Below, in pieces: positions 1 through 13,360 of a DNA stretch of 64,000 bases; within the stretch, counting starts at the first letter, position 1, and every line of letters begins with the position of its first letter. Source of the stretch: Galaxea fascicularis (lineage: Eukaryota; Cnidaria; Anthozoa; Scleractinia; Euphylliidae). The notes under the pieces are model-generated. The model searched no databases. It was not told the DNA's origin and saw only the letters and a program-made list of their open reading frames with translations. The stretch covers positions 15,295,776 to 15,359,775 of the forward strand of contig OX419344.1 of assembly GCA_948470475.1 (NCBI GenBank). The letters are read 5' to 3'. Both the position numbers and the translations under genes were made by a program.

Positions 1-763
1 CAAAAACATACATACGTTGTTTTGAAACAAAAGTCAGTACTCCTGGCCATTGAGATAAAGTTCACATTATTAGCTTCAATGTTTCTTTTTTTCTTTGAGT
101 TAGGTAGCGCTACAATCTCCCGAAGCTACTTTCTTCAAAACATTTAAAATGGCGGTCTCAACTGGAGTCTTGTCTCCAGACTTCCAGCTTTGTCTCGTTT
201 TCGTTCGAGCTTCAGAAGGCCTGGCTACCTGACTGGTACAACATGACAACGTTCACGAAACCTACCGCGTTAACATGTCTGTTAGTGAAGTTTTTGGTCC
301 TTAAATAAGAATCAACCCGAAGAAGCTGACAAAATGTATAGACAAAGGAACCTTGTAAGTTTCTGTTTTATTTACTATCGTTTGCGAGGTTGTTTAAGCG
401 AGTGAAACGTTCTCATCGGAGTTTGCACAAAAACGCGAAACAGTCGACGTGCTACCCAAATGTTTAAGCTTATAATCTTACATAAAAACAACACAAACAT
501 AATTTGCAAAGTTGATGGCGAAGAAGCTAAAAGTTTAGCTGGATAATAAACTTAACAAAGCATTATATTTCTGTTAAAGTTAACCTTAATGTTTACACTG
601 TTGTAATAAAATTCTATCGTATTTACGTAACTAAGTTGGTATTCACTTTCTTTTTTATAAGTACAAAACTTCTGGAAATTCCGGAGGGGAGGGGGGACAT
701 CAAAGTCCCCTCTGGAACGGAAAATCCTAGGGGGTGGAGGGTGCAAATCAAAAAGTCTTCCGT

Positions 764-794
<31 letters not shown>

Positions 795-1158
795 ACCAGT
801 TAACTCAGACAGTAAAATTTGCAGGATTAACAAGACAGCCACCAAATTTTGGTGGTTTATTGGGGCTTTCAATTTAGTAACGGGATGCTATCGCTCCAAG
901 AGCAGGGTTTGAGAGTGCTCATGCTCGCCCTTCCACCAGTGTGTCCCGGGTTCGATTCTCGGACTCGGCGTCATTAGTGGGCTGAGTTTGTTGGTTCTCT
1001 ACTCTGCTCCGAGAGCTTTTTCTCCGGGTACTCAGGTTTTCCCTTCCCCTCTCTAATTTGATTTAGCGGTTTGACTTGAGAATTGTAAAGAACTAGTTTA
1101 GAATTGCAAAGGTTTCGAACTGTAAAGCTTATTATTGTAAGGCGCATTTGATCATATT
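1..1158. other. Left host flank, no confident gene
   Basis: This stretch lies outside the viral element. I see no convincing long coding region. A short ATG at 333 followed by a GTAAGT donor at 352 could be a tiny first exon, but nothing else supports it. A G-rich tract lies at 680-775 and a SINE-like repeat at about 885-1140. The sequence is AT-rich compared with the viral genes that follow. Confidence 0.5.
885..1140 (+). repeat. tRNA-derived SINE-like repeat
   Basis: A box-B-like motif GGGTTCGATTC is visible near 948, inside a sequence that reads like the 3' half of a degenerate tRNA. It is followed by a body containing GTTTGTTGGTTCTCTACTC and a TTTCTCCGGGTACTC stretch. From memory this body is common in anthozoan genomes, but I could not search it. 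The A box is not clear, so the 5' limit is approximate. Confidence 0.5.
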
Positions 1159-1164
1159 CACATG
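1159..1164. other. Target-site duplication CACATG, left copy
   Basis: CACATG stands directly before the terminal AGTAGTATAAC of the viral element and again directly after its other end at 63712-63717. Six-base duplications are characteristic of Maverick/Polinton integrase. Confidence 0.93.
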
Positions 1165-1451
1165 AGTAGTATAACAAGCTCATAGGGCACCCAAACCAAT
1201 CAGCATCGAGTATTGTGTACCACGTGGTACGATTCGACCAATCAGGAGCCGAGTTTCTAATCTATTCAAAATGGCCGTCAAGAATTTTAATTTATTCATA
1301 CCACGAGGTACGATTTGACCAATGACGGTCGATAGCTGGCAAAGACAGGGAAGTTGGCATGAATTAAAGATGGCGACCCTCCCAAATAAGGACAAAACCC
1401 CGGAAATGAATAAAACAGAAAGTAAAAATGAGAAAAATACGATTTTTTATT
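1165..1451 (+). repeat. Left terminal inverted repeat of the Maverick
   Basis: The sequence is the reverse complement of 63422-63711, with a handful of substitutions and small indels, including two bases missing near 1242. It begins AGTAGTATAAC. Two short near-palindromes, TACCACGTGGTA and TACCACGAGGTA, lie inside and are shared by both ends, so they are candidate binding sites for integrase or replication proteins. Confidence 0.93.
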
Positions 1452-1600
1452 GACAACAGCAGCTCTCCTCGATTGTTTTTGGAAAAAAAAGTGGTCAAAC
1501 AAAACCACAGTTCAGAGAGAAAGCCGAACCCGGTGCGGACCGCATTGCACACCGAGAACGGGAGTTCAGTCCTCGTCCGAAGAGTCCCACGACAGCGATG

Positions 1601-2238
1601 TCAGCAGGGGCGCATCACGTGCGATTTCGTCGTGAAACTGACAGGATCCACCACGCGCTTGTCGAAGACAAGACCGTACTGTTTGGTACGCGGTGCCACG
1701 GTGATGGTCTTGGTGGCTGGGTCCCGGGGGAAGAAGTGAGGATTCACCACGGGCACGTCACGCCTTTCGTCCCGAGGATCTCGCAATTCATCCATCAGGT
1801 TGGCGCGCATCACGTCGTAGTTCAGCTGGGACGAACCACGTACGGAACCGAGTGAAAAACCGCGCACCTTGCAACAGACTTTGCCTTGTTGGGTCTTATA
1901 CCCGTAATTTTTGGGACCGGCCGAGGTGAAGTCGATGATGTAGTCGCCCCCTTCCAATTCGTTCGTCATCTCACCGAGGTAGTCCCCGAGAGGAATCTCC
2001 GACTGTCCGGGCTGCCAACGGTAAATGACCGAGTCCGTGTCAAAGTAGAGGGCCCGTTCGCCCAAGGTCTTGAGATGAGCGTACAGACGAAGACGGGCAT
2101 GGCAAGTGGTGAAGGCCGCCACGAAGATATTGATTTTCCCATTGTCGAGAATATCGTCCTTCAGGGGGGTCGTCACTACCTCCAACTTGTCCTCAGTGCA
2201 GATCCGGACGGCGTTGACGTGGACCAGCGGGTCAGTAA
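1601..2238 (-). pseudogene. polB: Polymerase B, C-terminal part (separated by LINE)
   Basis: This is the C-terminal third of the palm and thumb of the protein-primed family B DNA polymerase. Motif C, YFDTDSVIY, with the two metal-binding aspartates, is at about 2023-2052. A later GPKNYGY motif fits the template-binding region of protein-primed polymerases. The reading frame is open upward to the LINE junction at 2239, where it stops being polymerase. The missing part resumes at 25448, 23 kb away. The gene ends 150 bp inside the left TIR, the usual position of polB at one end of a Maverick. Confidence 0.9.
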
Positions 2239-2245
2239 TAATCCT
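2239..2245. other. Candidate LINE target duplication TAATCCT, left copy
   Basis: TAATCCT is found here and at 25441-25447, at the two junctions between polymerase and LINE sequence. Removing the LINE plus one copy does not give a continuous polymerase frame (off by one base), so a small additional deletion or later indel must also have occurred. Confidence 0.65.
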
Positions 2246-2507
2246 TATTATGCTTTAGTCAGAGTACATATTTTTGCCATTACAATCACTTAAATTTACA
2301 ATTTAAACTTAATTATATATAGTAGAGTGATGTGCAAGCCAGGAAGCTAAGTGAACCAGTTAGGTTTTCTTGTTAGCTCCCTGAGCAATTAAAGTTCTGA
2401 GAAGCAGGCAAGTAAATGTGAAGTAAAATAAAAATAAATATAAATAAATGCAAAGAACGAAGAACTAATTTACATGAAGTATGTTGCTATATCAGTAATA
2501 TGAATGT

Positions 2508-5380
2508 TTATTTAGTTTGTTGTTCAGAGAGTAGATAATGTTTGATTTTTTTAGGAAAGGTGTACACACTTAAGTTTTTTAAATAAGTTGGGAGGTCTTT
2601 CCAAATGTTTGTAGCCATAAAGAAGATTGATTGTTTACCTATGTTAGTTCGTACGCTCGGCTTATAAAGATTTTTCTTAGCTGTATATCTCGTGTTGTAG
2701 TGATGTACATTACTAGCATATTGAAACATATTGTCAAATAGTTCAGGCAGAGAGTCTTTGTGCCAGGAATGCACGAATTTCGAGACTTGTAGTCGATAAA
2801 TATTATTGACTGTTAACAGACCTAGTAGGTTCAACAGAGGTTTAGCGTTCTCTGTTTCACTACCAAATGCTGTGGCAAAAAATATTAATCTTACAATTTG
2901 ATTTTGTTTTACTTGAATTTTACTTATATGTGTTTTGTATATACTTCCCCAAGCTATTATGCCATAAGAAATATAAAGATAGATTAAGTTATAATAAATT
3001 TGTGTAAGTTGCTTAACTGAGAGGTAATACCTTAACTTCGATATTATTCCAGTGTTTCGAGATATACGGGAACAGACAAATGAGATGTGATATTTCCAGC
3101 TCAGGGATTCGTCGATCATAACACCTAAATATTTTATACATTGCTTTCGTTGTAGTGAATAAATGGACCCATCACTGCTTATTATGTTTAAACTAATTGG
3201 AATATCCTTTTTTCTTACTGATTTAACAACCATGAAGTTTGTTTTACCCATATTAATAGATAGCTTGTTAATATCACACCATCGTTTCACTTTGGCTAAT
3301 TCAGAGTTCATCAAGTGTTCAAGTGTTTTAAGATCCTTTGCAGATGCAAATACATTGGTATCGTCCGCAAAAATTTTAAAACTTAAATGTTCTGAGCTAT
3401 TTGGTAGATCGTTGATGTAAATAAGAAATAGGAGAGGTCCGAGTGTGCTCCCTTGCGGAACTCCACATAACATTGTCTGATTTGGGGACTTAACTCCATC
3501 CAATTCCACATATCGTTTTCTATTAGAGAGATAACTTTGAAACCATTTCAAAGGTATCCCCCTTATTCCATAAGCGTCTAATTTACTCAACAAGATCATG
3601 TGGTTCACAGTATCGAAAGCTTTTGAAAAATCTAGGAAGACACCACAGGTGTATAAGTTATTATCAATAGCTTTCCTTAATGTATTTGTAATATCAGTTA
3701 TAGCTTCGGTTTTCTAAAGCCAAATTGGAATTGGAAGAGGATTTTTTGCTTGTCAATATAATTGACAAGTTGCTTATGTATAAGTTTTTCAAATATTTGA
3801 TTAAACGTTGATAAAGTTGAGATAGGGCGATAGTTGGTAGGATCTGTAGCTTCTCCTTCTTTATCAATTGGTGTAACCCTTGAAGTTTTCAGGATATCCG
3901 GAACGACACCCTGTTGTAAGGATTGGTTAAAAATGAAGGTTAAGGATTCACAAATATGACTTGAAGCAAGTTTTATAATCTTTCGAGGTACACCAATGGT
4001 TGCCTTGTTAAGGTTTGTTCCTAGTAATAGATCGTAAACTTCATGAACAAGAATACTGCGGAAGGCAAAACTATCTCGAAAAGAACGTTTGATATACTGG
4101 TTAGGGTTATCATCATAATTATTCGGAGGGAGACTGTCAGCAAGTTCATGGCCAATATTAATAAAATGCGTTTTTAGTTTATGTGCAATATTAGCTTTAT
4201 CGGTGTAGCATCTATTTTTGTAAATCAGTTTCGTAATTGGCGGTTTCCCACAACCTTTTGTCCCGTTTGTTATCGTACCGATTAGTTTCCATGTCGTTTT
4301 TAGATTTTCACTGTTTAGTCTAAATTGTGCTTGAAAATATGCTTTTTTCGCTGCATTTTTAATTCTATTTAATTTGTTGTTATAGGATTTATAAAAGGTT
4401 ACTTTATCAGAATTGTTACTAAGGAAATGACTTTTAAAAAGTTTTTGTCTTCGTTTTATTGATATCAGAATGGCTTTAGATATCCATGGTTTAGCTGACT
4501 GTTTTCTTTTATTGTTCGATAATTTTCGTGCAGGTGCATGCTTATCGGATAAGGACTTAAGTCCACTGATTACATTATTCATACTTTGGTTAACATCTTC
4601 ATTAACAAGGTTGTTAAAGTCAATGGCTTCGAGGTCATTTAAAAATAAATCTTTATTAAAATGAGAAAAATCTCTAAAATGTTTTGTTTCTTGGGATAAA
4701 GGAAGCCGGTTAGCTACTGTACAGAAAACTGGTAAGTGATCTGTTATATCGGCTAAACATATTCCTGCTTTTGCTATTTTTTGTGGAACGTTAGTGTAGA
4801 TGTGATCAATCAGCGTTGCGGTGTGGTCTGTTATTCGTGTGGCCTTGGTGATAAGTGGCATGTAGCCTAAGCCTAATAACATGTCAAGATAATCAGATGT
4901 TTGGATATCCCTATTGTAATTTAGGAAGTTTGTGTTTATGTCACCTAAAACAAAGACCTCCTTACCTTTATTGTTTAGCTTACATAACTGATCTTTAAGT
5001 ATAGCATGTAAATTAGTACTGTCTTTGGATGGGTGCCTATAGACGCAACCGACAACTACATTCTTTTGCTTTTTTCGCATAATTTCGATCCAGCACGATT
5101 CTATTCCATCATCAGATTGTTCCAAGTCCCGCCGTCTAATGAAGCTTAATTCTTTAGAAACATAAAGGCCGACACCTCCTGCGCTTGTTGATGAATTAGT
5201 ATTCAGAAAAAAATAACCGGGTATGTTAATATTATAAATGTTTTTCCTGTAGTTTTGTTTCAGATATTGCTATAATTTTAGGACTCTCTTTTACTGTACA
5301 AATAATATCTTCCAGGGATGTTAGATTTTTTGGTAGGCTACGCATATTGAAATGCGTTAAAGAAAATCCATGGTGTTTTT
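2508..5380 (-). pseudogene. LINE ORF2: endonuclease-reverse transcriptase, frameshifted
   Basis: Reading from the right, an AP-endonuclease domain starts near 5350 with SETKLQ (about 5265). After a frameshift near 5235 it continues through GGVGLYVSKEL, the GDINTNFLNY region and the DHLPVFC motif. The reverse transcriptase follows, with TNYRPIS. After a second frameshift near 3610-3715 it goes on with FLDFSKAFDTVNH, GVPQGSTLGPLLF and the catalytic FADDTN at about 3350. The C-terminal thumb ends at 2508. The domain order and motifs fit the CR1/jockey group. At least two frameshifts break the frame. Confidence 0.85.
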
Positions 5381-5767
5381 TCGCCTAAAAAAAGAATTTT
5401 CCAGATTGTTTGATAGTGAAATAGCCGGATTGAATTGAATTGTTGTATGGAGATTCGTGTAGCTCATTTTCTGTTTCCGGACTGGTTATAATATCTGCGA
5501 ATAGATCTTTAGACTCGATAACAGATTGAAACGATTGGTGTACCCATCCTCCAGTAGTCTTAAGGAATCCTTGGGGATCTAAAGTGAAGAATGGTAGGTC
5601 AGAGAGCACATTGTGGTTTAATTCAGGGTGATTAAAATAGATTCATAACAAGATAACAAAATGTTAAGATAGATGTTAGAACAGTAAGAGTAATTACTTG
5701 AACAAAATGACCACAATGTGCTCTACTTTGTGAACTTTTATGTACTGTTCGTAATCAAGTGTTACGC

Positions 5768-6540
5768 TTAAGTATGAGTTGGATGATCAGATTTAAATTT
5801 AACTAAATCTTCTTCGCAGTTAAACGAGAAGGATGGTTTATTCTCGTCCTGCCTAAGAAAGATCCTACCATTATAAGTCCAGATACATGTATACTTCCAC
5901 TTTAGTTTCTTCTTCACTTTGTTAACATCACCGAAGAGCTTTTTCTTGAATGGTGTGAGCGACTCGGAGATGAATACATCGGCCTGGGATGACAGGTTGA
6001 GGTATGATAAATCTTTAGCTTTCTTCTTCGCCATTTTCGTCTGTTAGAATAAAATCTGTCTCTGACACAGCGGCGGGTAAACTTCACAATGAGTTTAGGC
6101 GGCGCGTCTTCTCTATAGGTGGAAATTGGGTGAGCAACCGAGATGTCTTTCTCCTGTAGTGGTACACCTATGAGGTTGCCAACTGATGTGACGATAGCTT
6201 CCGCCGAACAGTCCTCGTTTGCCATGACTCCCGTTATCTCTAAGCAATCTCGCCTCATGTATTGAGCCATCTCTTCAGCCTCAGCAGATGTATCACTGGC
6301 AAGTTTCTCCACTCTCTTTATGGTCGCTTTGATGTTTGCGATGTCCGACCCATGTCGAGCGACATTTTCATTCGTGTTCTTCATCTTGTTCAGTAGTTCG
6401 TCATACTTGGCATTAAAAAACTTTACCGTTGAGTCAATTTCATTCAGTTGTTTAGATAGCTCGTCTAATTTTGCATTTACCGGAGCGAGCTCCTGCTTTA
6501 AAAGGTTTTTTACCTGCTGTAAAGTTAGATTTGCAGTCAT
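5768..6540 (-). pseudogene. LINE ORF1: RNA-binding chaperone-like protein, frameshifted
   Basis: The start is the ATG at about 6540, five bases from the array junction; any longer reading would run into MITE sequence. Residues 1-90 form a heptad-rich coiled coil (LKQELAPVNAKLDELSKQ). It is followed by the typical ORF1 motif YMRRDCLEITGV and a C-terminal domain with NESL-like FISESLTPFKKKLF. A frameshift near 6030 splits the C-terminal domain into a second frame ending at 5768. ORF1 proteins bind LINE RNA in the retrotransposition particle. Confidence 0.75.
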
Positions 6541-6545
6541 AGCTA

Positions 6546-6816
6546 CAATCTTGGACAAAACTACTTGAGAAAACTGGCCTCTTCGCGCCCAAAAATCGTT
6601 CACGTAAACCTCTGGCTCAACAGTATTACTATAGTAACTTCCCCCTCCCCCTCCCCCTATTCAATGTTGAATTTAGGAAGCCGCAATTCTTAGGCAAACG
6701 TTTAGGAGCCACAAACAACATTGAATTGGGGGAGGGGGGTGGTGAAACTCGGTTGTTAGCCTCTCACAAAAAGAGACTTTGGAGCTCAATTTTCTCAACA
6801 GTTTTGTCCAAGATTG
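6546..6816 (+). mobile_element. 271-bp MITE, left boundary copy
   Basis: The ends are inverted repeats CAATCTTGGACAAAACT with a further partly matching AGAAAA. The flanking TA on the left fits a Tc1/mariner-type target duplication. The interior has a C5T-rich tract and a G-rich tract. This copy has one private difference (C at about 6595). It is the first unit of the array and touches the LINE. Confidence 0.85.
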
Positions 6817-8181
6817 TGTACGAGACCTTTTGGGAATTTCTTTTGTAGCGAACGAGTTCGAAGGACTAAGGAGCTGATTTTAGTCACCCATCTGGGTCTG
6901 TTATAAAATGGAGCTGTGTTGGTTTAATATTTTTAATTCGTGGAAATATATTGATCCTAAAAGGAGATCCCCAAGTTCTGATGAAATTTCAGCAAATGGC
7001 GTGTGCCGGTCGGTATACGAGAAAAACGGCTATTTTGCAAAGCCAGATTTCTGTCACTTCTGGCATGTGGTCCTTATGGTGGGCAAGGCATTAGGTCATT
7101 TGTGTTAATAAAGACAATACTGATAAATGTGAAACGTAACTAGTGAGTGTGCGATGGCATATTTTTCTCTCCAGTGGCCACATCCCGCGGGAACGGCCAC
7201 TCCAAATCCCGGCAACACATGTTTCATTAAGCGGCTTTATTAGCAGATATCTAAGCATCCCATTCGGTATATGACGGTTAACTTAGCAAAAGACACATCA
7301 TGAATCGATAAAACAACGATTAACAGACAATTTTAACGGTTAACAGCAGATGCTAAGCAAGACAATAGACTATCACTTCTCTTTAGTGAAAAACCACTGT
7401 TAACCGTTGTTAATCGTTGAAATGCCAATAGTTAGTGCTGTTAATCGTCCCAAATCCAAGTATTTAACCCTATTAATCATTGTGTGGATCCAAAAATGAC
7501 ATGTTTAGTTTTGCTGTGAGGCGATAGCAGCATTTACTCCACTGCAACACACGATTCACACTCGCGAGACATGTGTCACGCACGGAATACATTGTGACAA
7601 GAAAATTATGTAATTACGTGACTTAAACGTCCTTCGGTGTTAATCCCAAAAGCATCGCTTTGCTGTAACCTGTTTGGCACTAACAAATGTGCATTTTACA
7701 CGTAACTACTGAAACAGTTTGTATCTTTTACTTTGGTGAAATGGTGACGAACATAGCGTCATCGATCGCCTCGATACCTTTCGCAAGCCAAGAAAGTTGT
7801 ATCAGTTTTGCTATTGGGCATGCTTAAAATCAGTTTCTAGGCCAATAGTGTGTATTGCAGGCACTGTCAAGTACACGTTTCCACCACCTTCACAGCTTCC
7901 ATTCCCTTAGCGAGTGCTGAAAATGCAATCTTCAACTGCCTTTGTGCGTCAATTTAGCCCGTATTAATGATGCTACTCTCCATTGTTATTTTAACAGCAG
8001 AGAATCATGAAGGCAAATGCTTTCTAGGAGTCTCAAAAAATACGCATTGTTTCTCTAAATAAGACATAACTTCTTGTCTAATCAACTGGAGTTTTTAAGG
8101 ACCACATGTTGCAATAATCAACAGCAAAAGCAGCTTACTGGAGTGCGTGCGTCACACGTTTTCCACAACTTCACTGTTATA

Positions 8182-8452
8182 CAATCTTGGACAAAACTAC
8201 TTGAGAAAACTGGCCTCTTCGCGCCCAAAAATTGTTCACGTAAACCTCTGGCTCAACAGTATTACTATAGTAACTTCCCCCTCCCCCTCCCCCTATTCAA
8301 TGTTGAATTTAGGAAGCCGCAATTCTTAGGCAAACGTTTAGGAGCCACAAACAACATTGAATTGGGGGAGGGGGGTGGTGAAACTCGGTTGTTAGCCTCT
8401 CACAAAAAGAGACTTTGGAGCTCAATTTTCTCAACAGTTTTGTCCAAGATTG
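8182..8452 (+). mobile_element. 271-bp MITE, copy 2
   Basis: Same sequence and ends as the copy at 6546; it separates cores 1 and 2. Confidence 0.85.
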
Positions 8453-9817
8453 TGTACGAGACCTTTTGGGAATTTCTTTTGTAGCGAACGAGTTCGAAGG
8501 ACTAAGGAGCTGATTTTAGTCACCCATCTGGGTCTGTTATAAAATGGAGCTGTGTTGGTTTAATATTTTTAATTCGTGGAAATATATTGATCCTAAAAGG
8601 AGATCCCCAAGTTCTGATGAAATTTCAGCAAATGGCGTGTGCCGGTCGGTATACGAGAAAAACGGCTATTTTGCAAAGCCAGATTTCTGTCACTTCTGGC
8701 ATGTGGTCCTTATGGTGGGCAAGGCATTAGGTCATTTGTGTTAATAAAGACAATACTGATAAATGTGAAACGTAACTAGTGAGTGTGCGATGGCATATTT
8801 TTCTCTCCAGTGGCCACATCCCGCGGGAACGGCCACTCCAAATCCCGGCAACACATGTTTCATTAAGCGGCTTTATTAGCAGATATCTAAGCATCCCATT
8901 CGGTATATGACGGTTAACTTAGCAAAAGACACATCATGAATCGATAAAACAACGATTAACAGACAATTTTAACGGTTAACAGCAGATGCTAAGCAAGACA
9001 ATAGACTATCACTTCTCTTTAGTGAAAAACCACTGTTAACCGTTGTTAATCGTTGAAATGCCAATAGTTAGTGCTGTTAATCGTCCCAAATCCAAGTATT
9101 TAACCCTATTAATCATTGTGTGGATCCAAAAATGACATGTTTAGTTTTGCTGTGAGGCGATAGCAGCATTTACTCCACTGCAACACACGATTCACACTCG
9201 CGAGACATGTGTCACGCACGGAATACATTGTGACAAGAAAATTATGTAATTACGTGACTTAAACGTCCTTCGGTGTTAATCCCAAAAGCATCGCTTTGCT
9301 GTAACCTGTTTGGCACTAACAAATGTGCATTTTACACGTAACTACTGAAACAGTTTGTATCTTTTACTTTGGTGAAATGGTGACGAACATAGCGTCATCG
9401 ATCGCCTCGATACCTTTCGCAAGCCAAGAAAGTTGTATCAGTTTTGCTATTGGGCATGCTTAAAATCAGTTTCTAGGCCAATAGTGTGTATTGCAGGCAC
9501 TGTCAAGTACACGTTTCCACCACCTTCACAGCTTCCATTCCCTTAGCGAGTGCTGAAAATGCAATCTTCAACTGCCTTTGTGCGTCAATTTAGCCCGTAT
9601 TAATGATGCTACTCTCCATTGTTATTTTAACAGCAGAGAATCATGAAGGCAAATGCTTTCTAGGAGTCTCAAAAAATACGCATTGTTTCTCTAAATAAGA
9701 CATAACTTCTTGTCTAATCAACTGGAGTTTTTAAGGACCACATGTTGCAATAATCAACAGCAAAAGCAGCTTACTGGAGTGCGTGCGTCACACGTTTTCC
9801 ACAACTTCACTGTTATA

Positions 9818-10088
9818 CAATCTTGGACAAAACTACTTGAGAAAACTGGCCTCTTCGCGCCCAAAAATTGTTCACGTAAACCTCTGGCTCAACAGTATTA
9901 CTATAGTAACTTCCCCCTCCCCCTCCCCCTATTCAATGTTGAATTTAGGAAGCCGCAATTCTTAGGCAAACGTTTAGGAGCCACAAACAACATTGAATTG
10001 GGGGAGGGGGGTGGTGAAACTCGGTTGTTAGCCTCTCACAAAAAGAGACTTTGGAGCTCAATTTTCTCAACAGTTTTGTCCAAGATTG
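9818..10088 (+). mobile_element. 271-bp MITE, copy 3
   Basis: Same ends; it separates cores 2 and 3. Confidence 0.85.
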
Positions 10089-11453
10089 TGTACGAGACCT
10101 TTTGGGAATTTCTTTTGTAGCGAACGAGTTCGAAGGACTAAGGAGCTGATTTTAGTCACCCATCTGGGTCTGTTATAAAATGGAGCTGTGTTGGTTTAAT
10201 ATTTTTAATTCGTGGAAATATATTGATCCTAAAAGGAGATCCCCAAGTTCTGATGAAATTTCAGCAAATGGCGTGTGCCGGTCGGTATACGAGAAAAACG
10301 GCTATTTTGCAAAGCCAGATTTCTGTCACTTCTGGCATGTGGTCCTTATGGTGGGCAAGGCATTAGGTCATTTGTGTTAATAAAGACAATACTGATAAAT
10401 GTGAAACGTAACTAGTGAGTGTGCGATGGCATATTTTTCTCTCCAGTGGCCACATCCCGCGGGAACGGCCACTCCAAATCCCGGCAACACATGTTTCATT
10501 AAGCGGCTTTATTAGCAGATATCTAAGCATCCCATTCGGTATATGACGGTTAACTTAGCAAAAGACACATCATGAATCGATAAAACAACGATTAACAGAC
10601 AATTTTAACGGTTAACAGCAGATGCTAAGCAAGACAATAGACTATCACTTCTCTTTAGTGAAAAACCACTGTTAACCGTTGTTAATCGTTGAAATGCCAA
10701 TAGTTAGTGCTGTTAATCGTCCCAAATCCAAGTATTTAACCCTATTAATCATTGTGTGGATCCAAAAATGACATGTTTAGTTTTGCTGTGAGGCGATAGC
10801 AGCATTTACTCCACTGCAACACACGATTCACACTCGCGAGACATGTGTCACGCACGGAATACATTGTGACAAGAAAATTATGTAATTACGTGACTTAAAC
10901 GTCCTTCGGTGTTAATCCCAAAAGCATCGCTTTGCTGTAACCTGTTTGGCACTAACAAATGTGCATTTTACACGTAACTACTGAAACAGTTTGTATCTTT
11001 TACTTTGGTGAAATGGTGACGAACATAGCGTCATCGATCGCCTCGATACCTTTCGCAAGCCAAGAAAGTTGTATCAGTTTTGCTATTGGGCATGCTTAAA
11101 ATCAGTTTCTAGGCCAATAGTGTGTATTGCAGGCACTGTCAAGTACACGTTTCCACCACCTTCACAGCTTCCATTCCCTTAGCGAGTGCTGAAAATGCAA
11201 TCTTCAACTGCCTTTGTGCGTCAATTTAGCCCGTATTAATGATGCTACTCTCCATTGTTATTTTAACAGCAGAGAATCATGAAGGCAAATGCTTTCTAGG
11301 AGTCTCAAAAAATACGCATTGTTTCTCTAAATAAGACATAACTTCTTGTCTAATCAACTGGAGTTTTTAAGGACCACATGTTGCAATAATCAACAGCAAA
11401 AGCAGCTTACTGGAGTGCGTGCGTCACACGTTTTCCACAACTTCACTGTTATA

Positions 11454-11724
11454 CAATCTTGGACAAAACTACTTGAGAAAACTGGCCTCTTCGCGCCCAA
11501 AAATTGTTCACGTAAACCTCTGGCTCAACAGTATTACTATAGTAACTTCCCCCTCCCCCTCCCCCTATTCAATGTTGAATTTAGGAAGCCGCAATTCTTA
11601 GGCAAACGTTTAGGAGCCACAAACAACATTGAATTGGGGGAGGGGGGTGGTGAAACTCGGTTGTTAGCCTCTCACAAAAAGAGACTTTGGAGCTCAATTT
11701 TCTCAACAGTTTTGTCCAAGATTG
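11454..11724 (+). mobile_element. 271-bp MITE, copy 4
   Basis: Same ends; it separates cores 3 and 4. Confidence 0.85.
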
Positions 11725-13089
11725 TGTACGAGACCTTTTGGGAATTTCTTTTGTAGCGAACGAGTTCGAAGGACTAAGGAGCTGATTTTAGTCACCCATC
11801 TGGGTCTGTTATAAAATGGAGCTGTGTTGGTTTAATATTTTTAATTCGTGGAAATATATTGATCCTAAAAGGAGATCCCCAAGTTCTGATGAAATTTCAG
11901 CAAATGGCGTGTGCCGGTCGGTATACGAGAAAAACGGCTATTTTGCAAAGCCAGATTTCTGTCACTTCTGGCATGTGGTCCTTATGGTGGGCAAGGCATT
12001 AGGTCATTTGTGTTAATAAAGACAATACTGATAAATGTGAAACGTAACTAGTGAGTGTGCGATGGCATATTTTTCTCTCCAGTGGCCACATCCCGCGGGA
12101 ACGGCCACTCCAAATCCCGGCAACACATGTTTCATTAAGCGGCTTTATTAGCAGATATCTAAGCATCCCATTCGGTATATGACGGTTAACTTAGCAAAAG
12201 ACACATCATGAATCGATAAAACAACGATTAACAGACAATTTTAACGGTTAACAGCAGATGCTAAGCAAGACAATAGACTATCACTTCTCTTTAGTGAAAA
12301 ACCACTGTTAACCGTTGTTAATCGTTGAAATGCCAATAGTTAGTGCTGTTAATCGTCCCAAATCCAAGTATTTAACCCTATTAATCATTGTGTGGATCCA
12401 AAAATGACATGTTTAGTTTTGCTGTGAGGCGATAGCAGCATTTACTCCACTGCAACACACGATTCACACTCGCGAGACATGTGTCACGCACGGAATACAT
12501 TGTGACAAGAAAATTATGTAATTACGTGACTTAAACGTCCTTCGGTGTTAATCCCAAAAGCATCGCTTTGCTGTAACCTGTTTGGCACTAACAAATGTGC
12601 ATTTTACACGTAACTACTGAAACAGTTTGTATCTTTTACTTTGGTGAAATGGTGACGAACATAGCGTCATCGATCGCCTCGATACCTTTCGCAAGCCAAG
12701 AAAGTTGTATCAGTTTTGCTATTGGGCATGCTTAAAATCAGTTTCTAGGCCAATAGTGTGTATTGCAGGCACTGTCAAGTACACGTTTCCACCACCTTCA
12801 CAGCTTCCATTCCCTTAGCGAGTGCTGAAAATGCAATCTTCAACTGCCTTTGTGCGTCAATTTAGCCCGTATTAATGATGCTACTCTCCATTGTTATTTT
12901 AACAGCAGAGAATCATGAAGGCAAATGCTTTCTAGGAGTCTCAAAAAATACGCATTGTTTCTCTAAATAAGACATAACTTCTTGTCTAATCAACTGGAGT
13001 TTTTAAGGACCACATGTTGCAATAATCAACAGCAAAAGCAGCTTACTGGAGTGCGTGCGTCACACGTTTTCCACAACTTCACTGTTATA

Positions 13090-13360
13090 CAATCTTGGAC
13101 AAAACTACTTGAGAAAACTGGCCTCTTCGCGCCCAAAAATTGTTCACGTAAACCTCTGGCTCAACAGTATTACTATAGTAACTTCCCCCTCCCCCTCCCC
13201 CTATTCAATGTTGAATTTAGGAAGCCGCAATTCTTAGGCAAACGTTTAGGAGCCACAAACAACATTGAATTGGGGGAGGGGGGTGGTGAAACTCGGTTGT
13301 TAGCCTCTCACAAAAAGAGACTTTGGAGCTCAATTTTCTCAACAGTTTTGTCCAAGATTG
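13090..13360 (+). mobile_element. 271-bp MITE, copy 5
   Basis: Same ends; it separates cores 4 and 5. Confidence 0.85.

Noticed and set aside
948..960. A functional tRNA gene
   Set aside because: Only the box-B-like part is recognisable and no cloverleaf can be formed; it is better read as a SINE remnant.
1..1158. First exon of the GFP-like gene in the left flank
   Set aside because: No sequence resembling the conserved GFP N-terminus was found on either strand.
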